46,301 bases of DNA from Methanomicrobia archaeon (GTDB lineage Archaea > Halobacteriota > Bog-38 > Methanoflorentales > Methanoflorentaceae): positions 1-46,301 of the forward strand of contig JACWML010000015.1 of the NCBI GenBank assembly GCA_015661395.1, given 5' to 3'. The notes beneath the pieces were generated by a model. It searched no databases, was not told the origin of the DNA, and worked only from the letters and a program-made list of their open reading frames with translations. Position numbers and translations under genes: made by a program. Positions 15,541-24,949 of this stretch are shown here, one piece after another (position 1 is the first letter of the stretch; the number at the start of each line of letters is the position of its first letter).

Positions 15541-17985
15541 ATGTGTTCGCGCTGTCAGTTGGCACCTCGACACCCCAGCAACGAACGTGCCTTAAAAGAT
15601 CTAGTAGCTGCATTGAGCGACCTTCGAGGGGAGATTCACACGAACTTGGGATGGTTTAAAGAAACGCACGCGGAAAGGGCCGTGATGCTTCTTGTTATCT
15701 TCATCGTTGCTCTCTATTTGCGAATTATACTCCCGTGGGCGAGTTCCATCCAAGGTGGCAGCATTATCATCAACGATTTTGATCCGTACTATCACCTCCG
15801 GATAATCGAGAACACGATACAGCATTTTCCTTATGTGCTTGCCTACGATCCTTATGTCAACTATCCCACCGGATTTTGGATCGGCTGGCCACCACTCTTC
15901 GATTTTCTGGCTGCGGCATATACGCTGGTGGCGATGGCGCTGTTTCACGTCGACTGGCAGGTCGGCGTCGCGACGTTCCCTGCGCTCTTGGGAGCTCTCG
16001 CGATCTTGCCCATATATTACATAACAAAGCTTGTCTTTGACTGGAAGGCGGGCATCGTTGCGGCCGCACTTCTTACGGTCATCCCAGCGAATATCTTGCG
16101 TTCGATGGTAGGCAATGTCAATCACCACGTCGCTGCGGAAGTGCTTTTTCCGGCGCTCTTATTCCTATTCTTGATGCTCGCGCTGAAGGGTGAACTGACG
16201 TTTGGCAAGGTTCGGCGCTTCGCCTTCACTGGCGGAGACAGGCGGACCTTGCTCTACGCAGCACTCGCAGGCGTTTTTGTAACCGCCGGTTTGCTGACGT
16301 GGCTCGGCTCGTTCTTGTTCCTCGGCATTATCGGGGCGTTTGCCATCGTGCAGTATAGCATATACCACGTGAAACGGCTGTCGTCCGATAATCTCACGAT
16401 TATCTTGTTAACGATGCTTTTCGTATCGTTGATTACGCTCCTTCCTGTGAGTCTCACGAGCCATTTTGGACTTACAATAGACACCCTAAACCTTTCTCTG
16501 TTCCAACCGCTATTTTTAGTGGCGCTCATAATCATTTTTGCGATATTTGGATTCCTCGCGTATTACATGCGAGGCATGCGCCGGGCTACTTACCCGCTGA
16601 CGATCTGCGCGCTCGTGGTCGCCGCGGGTGTTGGCTTCTATCTATGGAACCCGGGCCTGGCTGTAACTGTGTTCGGCGGGTACGGGTTCTTCACTGGAAG
16701 CGGGGTCTTACAGACCGTAGCCGAGGCGCAACCGCTGTTCGGCGGCGCAGGAGGCTTCCAGCTCGGCACGGCTGCTGAGTACTTCCAGCTTCTGCTGTTC
16801 GTTGGTCTCGCTGGTCTCGCCGTGCTCGTATATCGGATGTGGAGGAAACAGGACGAGGCTGCACTATTGCTGGCCGTTTGGAGCGTTTTTGCCTTTGCAC
16901 TTGCCGCCGAGCAAACACGTTTTACGTTTCTATTGTCTGCCAACGTCGCGATCCTTTCCGGGTTCGTGATAGTGTGGATCATGGACGCGCTTATTGGCAA
17001 ATCCTATGGCAAGTTGTCGGGCGTGCGCGACGTTGGGGCGGTACCCCAACTCTTTGGGCGTGAAGTAAAATACACGCAACTTCTCGGAGTCCTTATTGTC
17101 GTGGCCGTTTTGCTCTTGCCAAGCATTAGTGTGACTACGTCGTATGCGAGGACCGCCTCCGGCGTTATCTCACCCGACTGGGCAGAATCGGTTCAGTGGA
17201 TGAGTGCTAACACGCCAGTAACTTCGAACTATAACGTCACCTCGGACCAGATACCGCAATACGGGGTGCTTAGCTGGTGGGATTACGGGAACTGGATCAT
17301 CTTTTTGGGCCACAGGCCAGCCATCGCGAACAACTTCCAAACAGGCATCAGCGACTCTGCGACTTTTTTCGTAAGCCAGAATGAATCAGACACCTTAGGC
17401 ATCATCCAGAAAGACAATGTCAAGTATGTGATGACCGATTACGAAATGGCGGGCTACACAGACAAGTTCCCAGCAATTGCGCTTCTATCAGGACAAGGAG
17501 TCGATACGTTCCTCACGACGCAGGCGCAGTATGACCAAAATGGCACATTGACTCAGCAGACCGTGCCAACCGACGCGTATTATAATACAACGGTCGTCAG
17601 ATTGCAGTACGAGGATGGCAATGGATACAGCCACTATCGCTTGATTCACGAATCGCCAACCACCGTGGGCACGCTTGGCGAAACTGACATAAAGGCTGTT
17701 AAGACCTTTGAATACGTTGAAGGTGCAAGAATTGCCGTTCACGGCAATGGAAACGCTACGCTCTCTCTCAACGTCACCACAAATCAAAACCGGACGTTCA
17801 ACTACACGCAGAGTGCTCAAGTCAACGGCACCAACGTGTTTGTGGTACCGTATTCGACGACCGGGATGCCGTATGGAATCAAAACTGACCCTGCTTACAA
17901 GGTGACGGTCGGCAACGTCACGAAGGAAATCGCGGTGAGTGAGAGCGACGTTCAAAACGGGACTGAGCTTAATCTCAGCTTTTAG
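15541..17985 (+). CDS. aglB: Oligosaccharyltransferase AglB (STT3 family)
   Basis: 814-residue membrane enzyme that transfers a lipid-linked glycan onto Asn of secreted proteins. About thirteen membrane segments fill residues 45-540. The first luminal loop has N-D79-F-D81-P-Y-Y-H, the catalytic divalent-metal motif. The soluble C-terminal domain begins with the W579-W-D-Y-G signature, which recognises the +2 Ser/Thr of the sequon. The C-terminal ~150 residues are Asn/Thr-rich (NVTTNQNRTFNYT), with sequons of their own, and form a beta-rich tail. A TATA box 24 bp upstream implies a leaderless message, fitting the lack of a ribosome site. Three glycosyltransferase genes 5-8 kb away may build its donor glycan. 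Confidence 0.95.
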   Translation: MCSRCQLAPRHPSNERALKDLVAALSDLRGEIHTNLGWFKETHAERAVMLLVIFIVALYLRIILPWASSIQGGSIIINDFDPYYHLRIIENTIQHFPYVLAYDPYVNYPTGFWIGWPPLFDFLAAAYTLVAMALFHVDWQVGVATFPALLGALAILPIYYITKLVFDWKAGIVAAALLTVIPANILRSMVGNVNHHVAAEVLFPALLFLFLMLALKGELTFGKVRRFAFTGGDRRTLLYAALAGVFVTAGLLTWLGSFLFLGIIGAFAIVQYSIYHVKRLSSDNLTIILLTMLFVSLITLLPVSLTSHFGLTIDTLNLSLFQPLFLVALIIIFAIFGFLAYYMRGMRRATYPLTICALVVAAGVGFYLWNPGLAVTVFGGYGFFTGSGVLQTVAEAQPLFGGAGGFQLGTAAEYFQLLLFVGLAGLAVLVYRMWRKQDEAALLLAVWSVFAFALAAEQTRFTFLLSANVAILSGFVIVWIMDALIGKSYGKLSGVRDVGAVPQLFGREVKYTQLLGVLIVVAVLLLPSISVTTSYARTASGVISPDWAESVQWMSANTPVTSNYNVTSDQIPQYGVLSWWDYGNWIIFLGHRPAIANNFQTGISDSATFFVSQNESDTLGIIQKDNVKYVMTDYEMAGYTDKFPAIALLSGQGVDTFLTTQAQYDQNGTLTQQTVPTDAYYNTTVVRLQYEDGNGYSHYRLIHESPTTVGTLGETDIKAVKTFEYVEGARIAVHGNGNATLSLNVTTNQNRTFNYTQSAQVNGTNVFVVPYSTTGMPYGIKTDPAYKVTVGNVTKEIAVSESDVQNGTELNLSF

Positions 17986-18095
17986 AGAGATCAAATTTGG
18001 TGCCGAGCCACCTCACAGAAGCAGTTCGTAGGCGTAGGATTCGTACATTTGGGTTGGACGTGGCCCGTTCTTGTTAGTAAGAATTCGACTGGAGC

Positions 18096-20999
18096 TTACT
18101 CAACATGCCGAATGGCCTCTGCGGGCAGTGTTCGCGACACATTTCTTGCAGGGATAACAGTGCAGATAGCGACGGCCAGATAGACGATTAGAAGCACTAG
18201 GATGACCTGCACGACTGGAATCGCAAACGGCACTTTCACGGTCTGGTTCAAGCTAGCGTATATGGCGTACGAAACGACCAATCCGGCTGAGAGGCCTACT
18301 GCTGCTGCCAACGTGGTCGCAAAGGTCGCTTCAAACAATAGCGACTTAACGACGAGTCCGCGGTTGAAACCTATGGCGCGCATAATGCCGATCTCTTGAC
18401 GCCGCTCTATAATGGATCGGACAGTTACGACTCCTACGCTAGCGATGCCAACGATAAGCCCGAGGCCGAGATAAGTCGCGGTGAGCTGAAAGAATTGTTG
18501 GCTCTGCGTCGTCATCTGCGAAACCTCGTCGCTAATGAGAAATGCGTTGAGGCCAGCAGCTTTGTACCCTCTCTCGAGGTCGTAGCTAAGATCGATAGGT
18601 TTCATCCCGCTCGCTGATTTTATGAGAAACAGCGTATCGCCCTTTACCTCCGGAAAATAGTTCTGCAGTTGTTGCTTGCTCATAAAAATGCCGTGCAGAT
18701 AGAATTCATCGAGGACGCCCGCAACCAAAAAGCGCGCAGTGCCGTTACCGGCGTCAAATGAGATGGCGTCACCAGCTCTGATTTGGGTGCCGTTCAGGCC
18801 ATACAAATAGCTTGAATCTATGATAACGTAGTTAGGATTGTTGAGCAGACTCCAGGTTTCCGACGAGTTGACGCCCGCAAGAGTGTCCTCGAAGTTGTAC
18901 TGTGCGTGCTCCGAAAAATTCGCATCTACGCCATAGACGTTTGTTTCGGGTCCCTGCTGGTAGAGCGCTTGACCATTTATGCTCGTCCCTGTTGCATTCG
19001 CAACAAAGAGGCCATCGTAGAAGTCTATATCCGACGCGTTCAAGAGCGCCACAGGTTTTGCGGGTGATTCGGACGTGGGTGACTGGACCTCCAGGGTTGT
19101 CAAGTTTGATAATGGCGTGCTTGATGTCGCACGAATGTCGTATCCGCCGGTTTGCTTGCCGATATCTGGCTGATAGACGGCTGCAGTAACGAGCGATACG
19201 ATCATTAGAAAAATGACGAGGGATAATATCGTAACCGTCGTTCCCAACGTCTCCCTTTTTTGGAGGCAGTACGCCGACGAAGGTCTAATCAGAGCTTGAC
19301 TGGCTTTAAGCCTTGTCAGCGGCATGGAGAATAGTTTCAACAACGTGGTAGCGTTGACGAGAACTACGAGAACCGCGCCCAGCACTAAGAGAAGGCAGCT
19401 CACGGTGAAACTAACCGTCGCGGCGAAATTGCTGAAGCCTGAGGTGCTGAGGATCATGCCTGCGTTGTAGAGCACTAGGGCTGCTCCTGCTAAAGTGAGT
19501 ATGTGCTGTCGTTTCACGACTCTTAGGGCGACGAGGGCAAAGCCAAAGATGATGAGAGGGGGTGCAAGAATATACGCCGCTACACTTTGAGGCGAAACAA
19601 CGTACGCGGCAAGCCCGAAAACTAATAGACCCACACCGAGAGTGGGCGCCCCCCGGGGTAGCCGTGGCGCCATTTCGGAATTTTCGGCATTTCGTATCGC
19701 GCGGACGATATTCAACCTGCTGATTCTGTAGGAAGCGAACGCGATCGTTGCGATCGTAACAAGTAGACCTATAAGAAATGCGGTCACGAGGTCCGTGAGA
19801 TCATAATGCAGAACAAGGGACGCTCCTGCGGGGCTTGCTGCTGTAGTGGCCGCGTTGAGCGTATTAATAAGGCCGGCACCGATTCCGATCCCCAGCACTG
19901 ACCCGATGGCTGCTGCCAGAAGCGCGCAGGTTACCCCTTCGAAAAGAAAGAGGAGCATGACGTGCCTGCGTTTCATACCCAAAGCGCGGGCCAATCCGAG
20001 CTCACTTCTACGCTGTTCAGAAAGCGTCACAAAAACGTTGACAATCAGCATTGCGCTTGTTATAATTGAAAACGTTCCTAGGGCGAGGAGCAAGTTCAAA
20101 AACTGGGCGCCACTCGCATCTGCAGCGGCCAGCATATCTTGTTTGACGGGATTGACGTCGAATCGTTGCGATGAACCTGACAGGGCTTGTGTGAGAAGCG
20201 CGGACACATTGCCAGATTTTGCCGCTCCTGATTCAGCATCGCCGAGGTTCGAGACCCTAATCTCATTGATTTGACCTTCGTGTTGAAAAATAGCCTGCGC
20301 CGCACTGAGCTGCATAAAGAGATTTTCATTCAACTCGTACTGCGCCTTGCCTTCGTTTTGTGCGATGTCCTTGACCGTGAACGTGTAAGCTTTAACGGAA
20401 GAAGCGTTCTCGCCGTAATAAACCACAAGCCTATCGCCCGTATGTGCATCTAAATCTTGAGCAAGCTTGTCGTTGATTAGGACTTGGCTGCCGGTCAAAT
20501 CGCTCGCATTGGTGTGTGTGCCGTTTAGTAGAGCAAAGTCGCCAAAGGGGGCGTCCAAGGTGAAGTTTAAACCGACGAGCGTGACGCCGGTTGACGTGAT
20601 GCCGCTGGTAACGTCGTCTACCGACGGAACCCCCCCGTAGAGGCTCGGAGAGATGCCGTGTGTGTTGTTAGTTATCGCTGAATCGGCTGCAACGTGCTGA
20701 TATACTGAGTAGTTGAATGGTTGGCCATTCAGGGCAACGGTTTCATCAACGTTGCCAAGTGCATCGTACGTTGCCTTGACAACAGAATACCCAAGGGAGC
20801 TACCTGTAACGAGCGACCCTGAGATAATTGCCGTGCTCACCAGGAGCGCTCCGACTATGATGGCGGCGCTTTTCGGGCGTCGTACAATGTTTCGTACGCC
20901 CATTGTGAAGATTGACTTGTTTGTAACTGCAAGCGCGGCAAAAAGCAAAGTTACAGTAACGGCACAGCCGAGAAGTGCTAAGTACATCGCTGAGTACAT
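18096..20999 (-). CDS. ABC transporter permease, FtsX/MacB type, duplicated
   Basis: 967-residue membrane protein with two FtsX cores. N-terminal membrane helices at about 5-28 and 40-65 are followed by a large extracellular domain, then a core with LSEQRRSELGLARALGMKRRHV. After a central group of helices comes a second extracellular domain and a second core with RSIIERRQEIGIMRAIGFNR, ending in IPARNVSRTLPAEAIRHVE. The E-(L/I)-G-x2-R-A-(L/I)-G repeat is the coupling helix seen in LolC/MacB relatives. With the ATPase 30 bp upstream it forms a complete exporter or mechanotransmission unit for lipoprotein, peptide or surface-polymer handling. Substrate unknown. Confidence 0.9.
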   Translation of the reverse strand: MYSAMYLALLGCAVTVTLLFAALAVTNKSIFTMGVRNIVRRPKSAAIIVGALLVSTAIISGSLVTGSSLGYSVVKATYDALGNVDETVALNGQPFNYSVYQHVAADSAITNNTHGISPSLYGGVPSVDDVTSGITSTGVTLVGLNFTLDAPFGDFALLNGTHTNASDLTGSQVLINDKLAQDLDAHTGDRLVVYYGENASSVKAYTFTVKDIAQNEGKAQYELNENLFMQLSAAQAIFQHEGQINEIRVSNLGDAESGAAKSGNVSALLTQALSGSSQRFDVNPVKQDMLAAADASGAQFLNLLLALGTFSIITSAMLIVNVFVTLSEQRRSELGLARALGMKRRHVMLLFLFEGVTCALLAAAIGSVLGIGIGAGLINTLNAATTAASPAGASLVLHYDLTDLVTAFLIGLLVTIATIAFASYRISRLNIVRAIRNAENSEMAPRLPRGAPTLGVGLLVFGLAAYVVSPQSVAAYILAPPLIIFGFALVALRVVKRQHILTLAGAALVLYNAGMILSTSGFSNFAATVSFTVSCLLLVLGAVLVVLVNATTLLKLFSMPLTRLKASQALIRPSSAYCLQKRETLGTTVTILSLVIFLMIVSLVTAAVYQPDIGKQTGGYDIRATSSTPLSNLTTLEVQSPTSESPAKPVALLNASDIDFYDGLFVANATGTSINGQALYQQGPETNVYGVDANFSEHAQYNFEDTLAGVNSSETWSLLNNPNYVIIDSSYLYGLNGTQIRAGDAISFDAGNGTARFLVAGVLDEFYLHGIFMSKQQLQNYFPEVKGDTLFLIKSASGMKPIDLSYDLERGYKAAGLNAFLISDEVSQMTTQSQQFFQLTATYLGLGLIVGIASVGVVTVRSIIERRQEIGIMRAIGFNRGLVVKSLLFEATFATTLAAAVGLSAGLVVSYAIYASLNQTVKVPFAIPVVQVILVLLIVYLAVAICTVIPARNVSRTLPAEAIRHVE

Positions 21000-21029
21000 T
21001 TACGTCCCTCAATCTACGCACTCGGCCAA

Positions 21030-21719
21030 TCAGACAAGGGGCTCTGATTCTGAGAGTATAGCTCCGTCTTTCATGCTGATCAGTCGATCCGCTGTCTTTG
21101 CAACAGATGGATCGTGTGTGACGATGACAAATGTCTGCCGGTTAGCCTTATTCAGCCGTTTCAGAAGCGCTGTGATCTGGTCTGCACCTGCTGAGTCTAA
21201 GTTTCCTGTCGGTTCATCTGCCCAGATGATTGCTGGCCTGCTTATGAGCGCCCGGGCGATCGCCACTCGCTGTTGTTGTCCCCCGCTGAGTTCCAATGGT
21301 TTATGATGTGCCCACTCTTCGAGATCAACGCGCGATAGCATGCTTAAGGCCCGCAAACGCGCATCTTTCTCGTTAATGCCGGCTACAAGTAGCGGCAGCT
21401 CAACATTTTCTAGGGCAGTCAAGATGGGCAGCAGATTGAACGATTGAAAGATGAATCCCATCCTGGTCGCACGATATTCCGACAGTTCATTGTCGTTCAT
21501 TTGCGAGAGCGGTATCCCTTCGATTTTGACTATTCCCGACGTTGGTGCGTCGAGCCCTGAGAGACAGTTAAGGAGGGTGGTCTTGCCGCAGCCGCTTGGG
21601 CCCACAATTACTACCATATCCCCTTTTTCGATTAGCAGGTTCACCTCTCTGAGCGCGTGGACTCTCACGCCGTTCAATTCGTATATTTTGTGCACGCGGT
21701 GTGCTTCTACCATCAACAT
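21030..21719 (-). CDS. ABC transporter ATP-binding protein, LolD/MacB type
   Basis: 229-residue ATPase. Walker A is G-P-S-G-C-G-K-T-T, the Q-loop is FIFQSFNLLP, the signature is L-S-G-G-Q-Q-Q-R, Walker B is I-I-W-A-D-E-P, and the switch His is in VIVTHD. The FQSFNLLP and DEPTGNLD wording is typical of the LolD/MacB/FtsE branch, matching the FtsX-type permease that follows. The ORF extends to a TTG at 21809, but the first 30 residues there do not resemble the family, so I start at MLMVEAHRVHKIY; the next ATG two codons on is equally possible. A minus-strand CTCTAAATAAAG near 21852-21863 may be the promoter. Confidence 0.93.
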   Translation of the reverse strand: MLMVEAHRVHKIYELNGVRVHALREVNLLIEKGDMVVIVGPSGCGKTTLLNCLSGLDAPTSGIVKIEGIPLSQMNDNELSEYRATRMGFIFQSFNLLPILTALENVELPLLVAGINEKDARLRALSMLSRVDLEEWAHHKPLELSGGQQQRVAIARALISRPAIIWADEPTGNLDSAGADQITALLKRLNKANRQTFVIVTHDPSVAKTADRLISMKDGAILSESEPLV

Positions 21720-21880
21720 GTTACGCTCTGTTATGTTCACTGGCCACGTTGTGAGTGGTGCAGCCGAGGTTTCGCCGCGGACGCGCCCTACCGCGTTACG
21801 TGCGCACAACGCGCTGGCGCAATCGAATTCGTACTTAAGTGAACGAACGCTTTATTTAGAGCTACCGGCAAGCGGCTGAA

Positions 21881-21892
21881 ACGTATAAATAT
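21881..21892 (+). promoter_or_regulatory. TATA box of the DUF2150-like gene
   Basis: ACGTATAAATAT predicts transcription near 21913 and a leader of about 33 nt, supporting the ATG at 21946 over the earlier start at 21895. Confidence 0.55.
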
Positions 21893-21945
21893 AATTGAAT
21901 TATACCCGAAGTACGTGTCGGGAACAAACTACACAAGGTTACAAG

Positions 21946-22539
21946 ATGAAAAACGCAAAGAAGCTCTACATGCCGTTTACTGAGGAGCGCTGGCGCAACT
22001 GGATAGACTGCGCAAGTCAAAGTGACTACAAAAACATGGACGAGACAGCCACGACAGTATTCGTTGAAATGGAAGAAGACGTAATAATTGCGTGCTGTAA
22101 GGTTGTTAGAGGTTTCGAAATCGGCAAGCTCACGCGTGAAGAATCTTTAGATGGCTTACATAACATTGAGGCGATAACAGAGGAAAAAGCTGACACAGGC
22201 GACGCGGAGCTTAACGACTTGGTCGGACTCATGCAATCTTCTCTAGTGGGCGCCTTTGCATCGTTTGAGAGCTACGTGAAAGCTTCTTTCGCAGACAAGG
22301 CCTCTATGGACGAATTAATACGAGACGCGCTGGATCAAGAAAAAAAAGGGCACTTCGATCTAGCCTTAGCGATAGTAGGAAAAGTCGGTGCGCGAGTTAT
22401 CGCAGGCGAGCCGCTGCGTCAAGAAACTATTGCCGAATTGGAAGACAGCTATGTGGCCGAGTGGCTTGACGGAGTTGACTCGATATCTGCAGCCATCTCA
22501 AGTTCCATAGAATTCGATAGCGGTGAGGAAACGACGTAA
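21946..22539 (+). CDS. DUF2150-like archaeal protein
   Basis: 197-residue acidic, mostly helical soluble protein. It opens KKLYMPFTEERWRNWID, followed by an acidic helix bundle with DVIIACCKVVRGFEIGKLTREE and LMQSSLVGAFASFESYV. This order resembles the archaeal DUF2150 family from memory of methanogen members, a group with no assigned function. There is no catalytic motif, metal site or membrane segment. The ORF's earlier start adds 17 residues upstream of the predicted leader, so ATG at 21946 is preferred. Stands alone between the exporter operon (divergent) and a converging glycosyltransferase. Confidence 0.6.
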   Translation: MKNAKKLYMPFTEERWRNWIDCASQSDYKNMDETATTVFVEMEEDVIIACCKVVRGFEIGKLTREESLDGLHNIEAITEEKADTGDAELNDLVGLMQSSLVGAFASFESYVKASFADKASMDELIRDALDQEKKGHFDLALAIVGKVGARVIAGEPLRQETIAELEDSYVAEWLDGVDSISAAISSSIEFDSGEETT

Positions 22540-22580
22540 AAGCGTTCCAATGGTGTTTACAATGCTCCGTCAAGCGTTCA

Positions 22581-23723
22581 TCATTGGACCACCGATTTGA
22601 GTATGGCTTCTGTTTTGTGCGCAACTGACTCCCATAGCCAGTATCGCTTGATAAGTTCAAGACCTCGTGACTGTCTGTTCGATATGTCTCGGTCTGAAAG
22701 GTGCAAAAGCTCGGCCACAGCGAATTTAATTGCCGTGCTATCGCCAACATCGAAGAACTGAATGATGTGCGAGCCCCGGTCAACAAACCTGTGGGCCTCT
22801 ATGTCGCTGGCAGCTACTAAGCAGCCAGATGCGAGACCTTCGAGGAGCGTTATTCCAAATCCCTCAACTGACGAAGCTGAAACGAGAACTCTTGATCTTG
22901 CCAGAAGTTCCTTCTTTGCTGATTCTGACACGTTACCTGTAAACCGTATGTTCCTGCCTCCATAATCTTGCTCGATCTTCTTTCGCAGTTTCCCGTCGCC
23001 TACCACGACTGTGTGAATTTCCGAGCCATACAAGGCTTCACACACGAGATCGATATTTTTGTACGGTACGTCGAATCGTGCGATACATATGACGTCAATA
23101 TCTTTAATCCCTGCTTGATATTCGTTCAGATAGATTCCGCATCCTGTTAATCTGATCTTGTGCCGTGGAATCCAGTACGCCAACGTGTCCGAGCTGGACT
23201 TTGAGATCGTAATTGTCAGAGGGCAGCTGGAAGCGTAATGCAAGCATATCCTCTCTAACAAACATCCTTGGAGTCCCCTAACGAAGCTGCCGCTCTGCAA
23301 ATCTTGCCACGCTGCTATCCCGTTCGCCAACGGCAAAGGTTGATATACGTCGTAAACGAGTGGCACGACAGGCTTCTTAACTCGACCAAGAAACGCAGAT
23401 AGCACCGGTATGAACGTTTGAGGAACAATAACATCAACTTCGTGCGAAAGGCGCTTCAGCGCTCTGGACAACCGGACAGCATACCGGAGATTTTCAGGGC
23501 GCTGTGCAACCGTTTTTCGGTTATACACGTGGTGCACAGCAAACGGAAAGATATCAAGGGGATAGGTCGACCGAGGTATTTTCGACGTCAGCACCGCTAC
23601 TTGGTTGCGATTTGAAAGTTCGCGAGCTAACGCGTACGTGGTAATCTCGCCACCGCCTTGTATGTGAAGTTCACCGGCTGCGTCGCAGAATGGAAAAAGC
23701 TCAGCAGCAAACAAAATTTTCAA
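22581..23723 (-). CDS. Glycosyltransferase, GT4 family (GT-B fold)
   Basis: 380-residue cytoplasmic glycosyltransferase that would move a sugar from a nucleotide donor to a lipid or glycan acceptor. The N-terminal domain opens MKILFAAELFPFCDAAGE and has the acceptor-side Gly loop QGGGEITTYALA. The C-terminal donor domain has VICIARFDVPYKNIDLV, VVGDGKLRKK and the E-x7-E motif in VEGFGITLLEGLASG. No membrane helices. It follows the GT4/GT2 pair on the same strand after a 139-bp gap, so it may have its own promoter. Confidence 0.92.
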   Translation of the reverse strand: MKILFAAELFPFCDAAGELHIQGGGEITTYALARELSNRNQVAVLTSKIPRSTYPLDIFPFAVHHVYNRKTVAQRPENLRYAVRLSRALKRLSHEVDVIVPQTFIPVLSAFLGRVKKPVVPLVYDVYQPLPLANGIAAWQDLQSGSFVRGLQGCLLERICLHYASSCPLTITISKSSSDTLAYWIPRHKIRLTGCGIYLNEYQAGIKDIDVICIARFDVPYKNIDLVCEALYGSEIHTVVVGDGKLRKKIEQDYGGRNIRFTGNVSESAKKELLARSRVLVSASSVEGFGITLLEGLASGCLVAASDIEAHRFVDRGSHIIQFFDVGDSTAIKFAVAELLHLSDRDISNRQSRGLELIKRYWLWESVAHKTEAILKSVVQ

Positions 23724-23862
23724 GTTGCACCCTCCACGGGTTTCTATGATGAAACTTCGAGCATTTGCGGCGTGTAAGTGGACTGGACAACTTAATAAAG
23801 GTTGTCAAGCGCGGGTAGTGGCCTGATTTCGAAAAATATCGCGAAACGGAGAACGTGTCACG

Positions 23863-24942
23863 TCAGGTCAACGATCGATACACATCGAACAGTTTTTTGC
23901 ACAAAAGGTCCCAGTCAAAGTTAGCCGCACTTGCTTTTGCGGCCAGACTCATCTGTTCTTTGTTTGCATCTAACAATGCTGACTCAATTGCCTCAGGAAC
24001 GAGATCGACGACGAAGCCATTGACGCCTTGATCTATCAGCTCTTTTGCGGCGTTGTTCTGCGCGGAGCTTGTGATAACGGGAGTGCCGCACGCGAGGGCT
24101 TCAAGCGCTACAAGCCCAAAACCTTCGCGACTGGAGGGGAGAACCAACGAATTTGCGGCTTTGATGATGCTTATGAGTTCTCTGTAAGTCAATCCAGACA
24201 CGAAATGTACGGTTGCGTTCACTTCTCTTGAGAGTCGCACAAGGCGCTCTTTTTCAGGACCGTCACCGGCAATGCAAAGGGTCCAGTTCGCGGGCATTGC
24301 GCGTATGAGCATATCAACGTTTTTTTCAGGAATGAGCCGTCCTACAAACAGCGCGTCCACTGAAGTTTCGGCAGGTGCCACCGATTCGATAAAGGCGATA
24401 TCCACTCCGTTTGGCACTAATGCCAAATCTTTCCTGAAACGCTCTAGATTTTTTTTGGTGGCCGTGGAAACGGCTACTAATTTGTCAGCGAGCTTCAGCG
24501 TGGCCCTCTCCGTCAGCTTCCCAAGGAATCCGAAGCTGCCTAAGTACTGATACCAGTAGTCTCCCCAGAACTCGTGCCACGTGATGACCAGGGGGCTACC
24601 TCTGAGCAGCGAAATCAGCTTGGATGGGAAGCAAGGTAAATAGGGGAATTGATTGCAATCAATGACATCGAGGTCATAGCCCGATACAGCACCCAAACTG
24701 CCTGCAAACCTCACCGCTTCTTGAAGAGACCTTCTTTTGCCGACGTACAAATTGAGCGGTTTGCAAACACCGTGCAAGTGCATTCCGCCTAAGTCGATAT
24801 CCTTCTTCCCTTGCCACCACTTCATGCCAAAGACATGGACCTCCTCGTTTGTGGCAAGGCGCGTTCCCATTTCGTAGATGCGTTTTTCAGCTCCGCCGTT
24901 CACGAAAGGGTAGATTACGTCTGATATGTACGCAATGTTCAT
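23863..24942 (-). CDS. Glycosyltransferase, GT4 family (GT-B fold)
   Basis: 359-residue retaining glycosyltransferase. It has NGGAEKRIYEMGTRLA in the N-terminal acceptor domain. The donor domain carries ALFVGRLIPEKNVDMLI, CIAGDGPEKERL and the E-x7-E motif in REGFGLVALEALACG. It begins seven bases after the GT2 gene's stop, so the two are co-transcribed. With AglB in the same region, it probably adds a residue to a lipid-linked or surface glycan. Confidence 0.93.
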   Translation of the reverse strand: MNIAYISDVIYPFVNGGAEKRIYEMGTRLATNEEVHVFGMKWWQGKKDIDLGGMHLHGVCKPLNLYVGKRRSLQEAVRFAGSLGAVSGYDLDVIDCNQFPYLPCFPSKLISLLRGSPLVITWHEFWGDYWYQYLGSFGFLGKLTERATLKLADKLVAVSTATKKNLERFRKDLALVPNGVDIAFIESVAPAETSVDALFVGRLIPEKNVDMLIRAMPANWTLCIAGDGPEKERLVRLSREVNATVHFVSGLTYRELISIIKAANSLVLPSSREGFGLVALEALACGTPVITSSAQNNAAKELIDQGVNGFVVDLVPEAIESALLDANKEQMSLAAKASAANFDWDLLCKKLFDVYRSLT

Positions 24943-24949
24943 CCGTTCG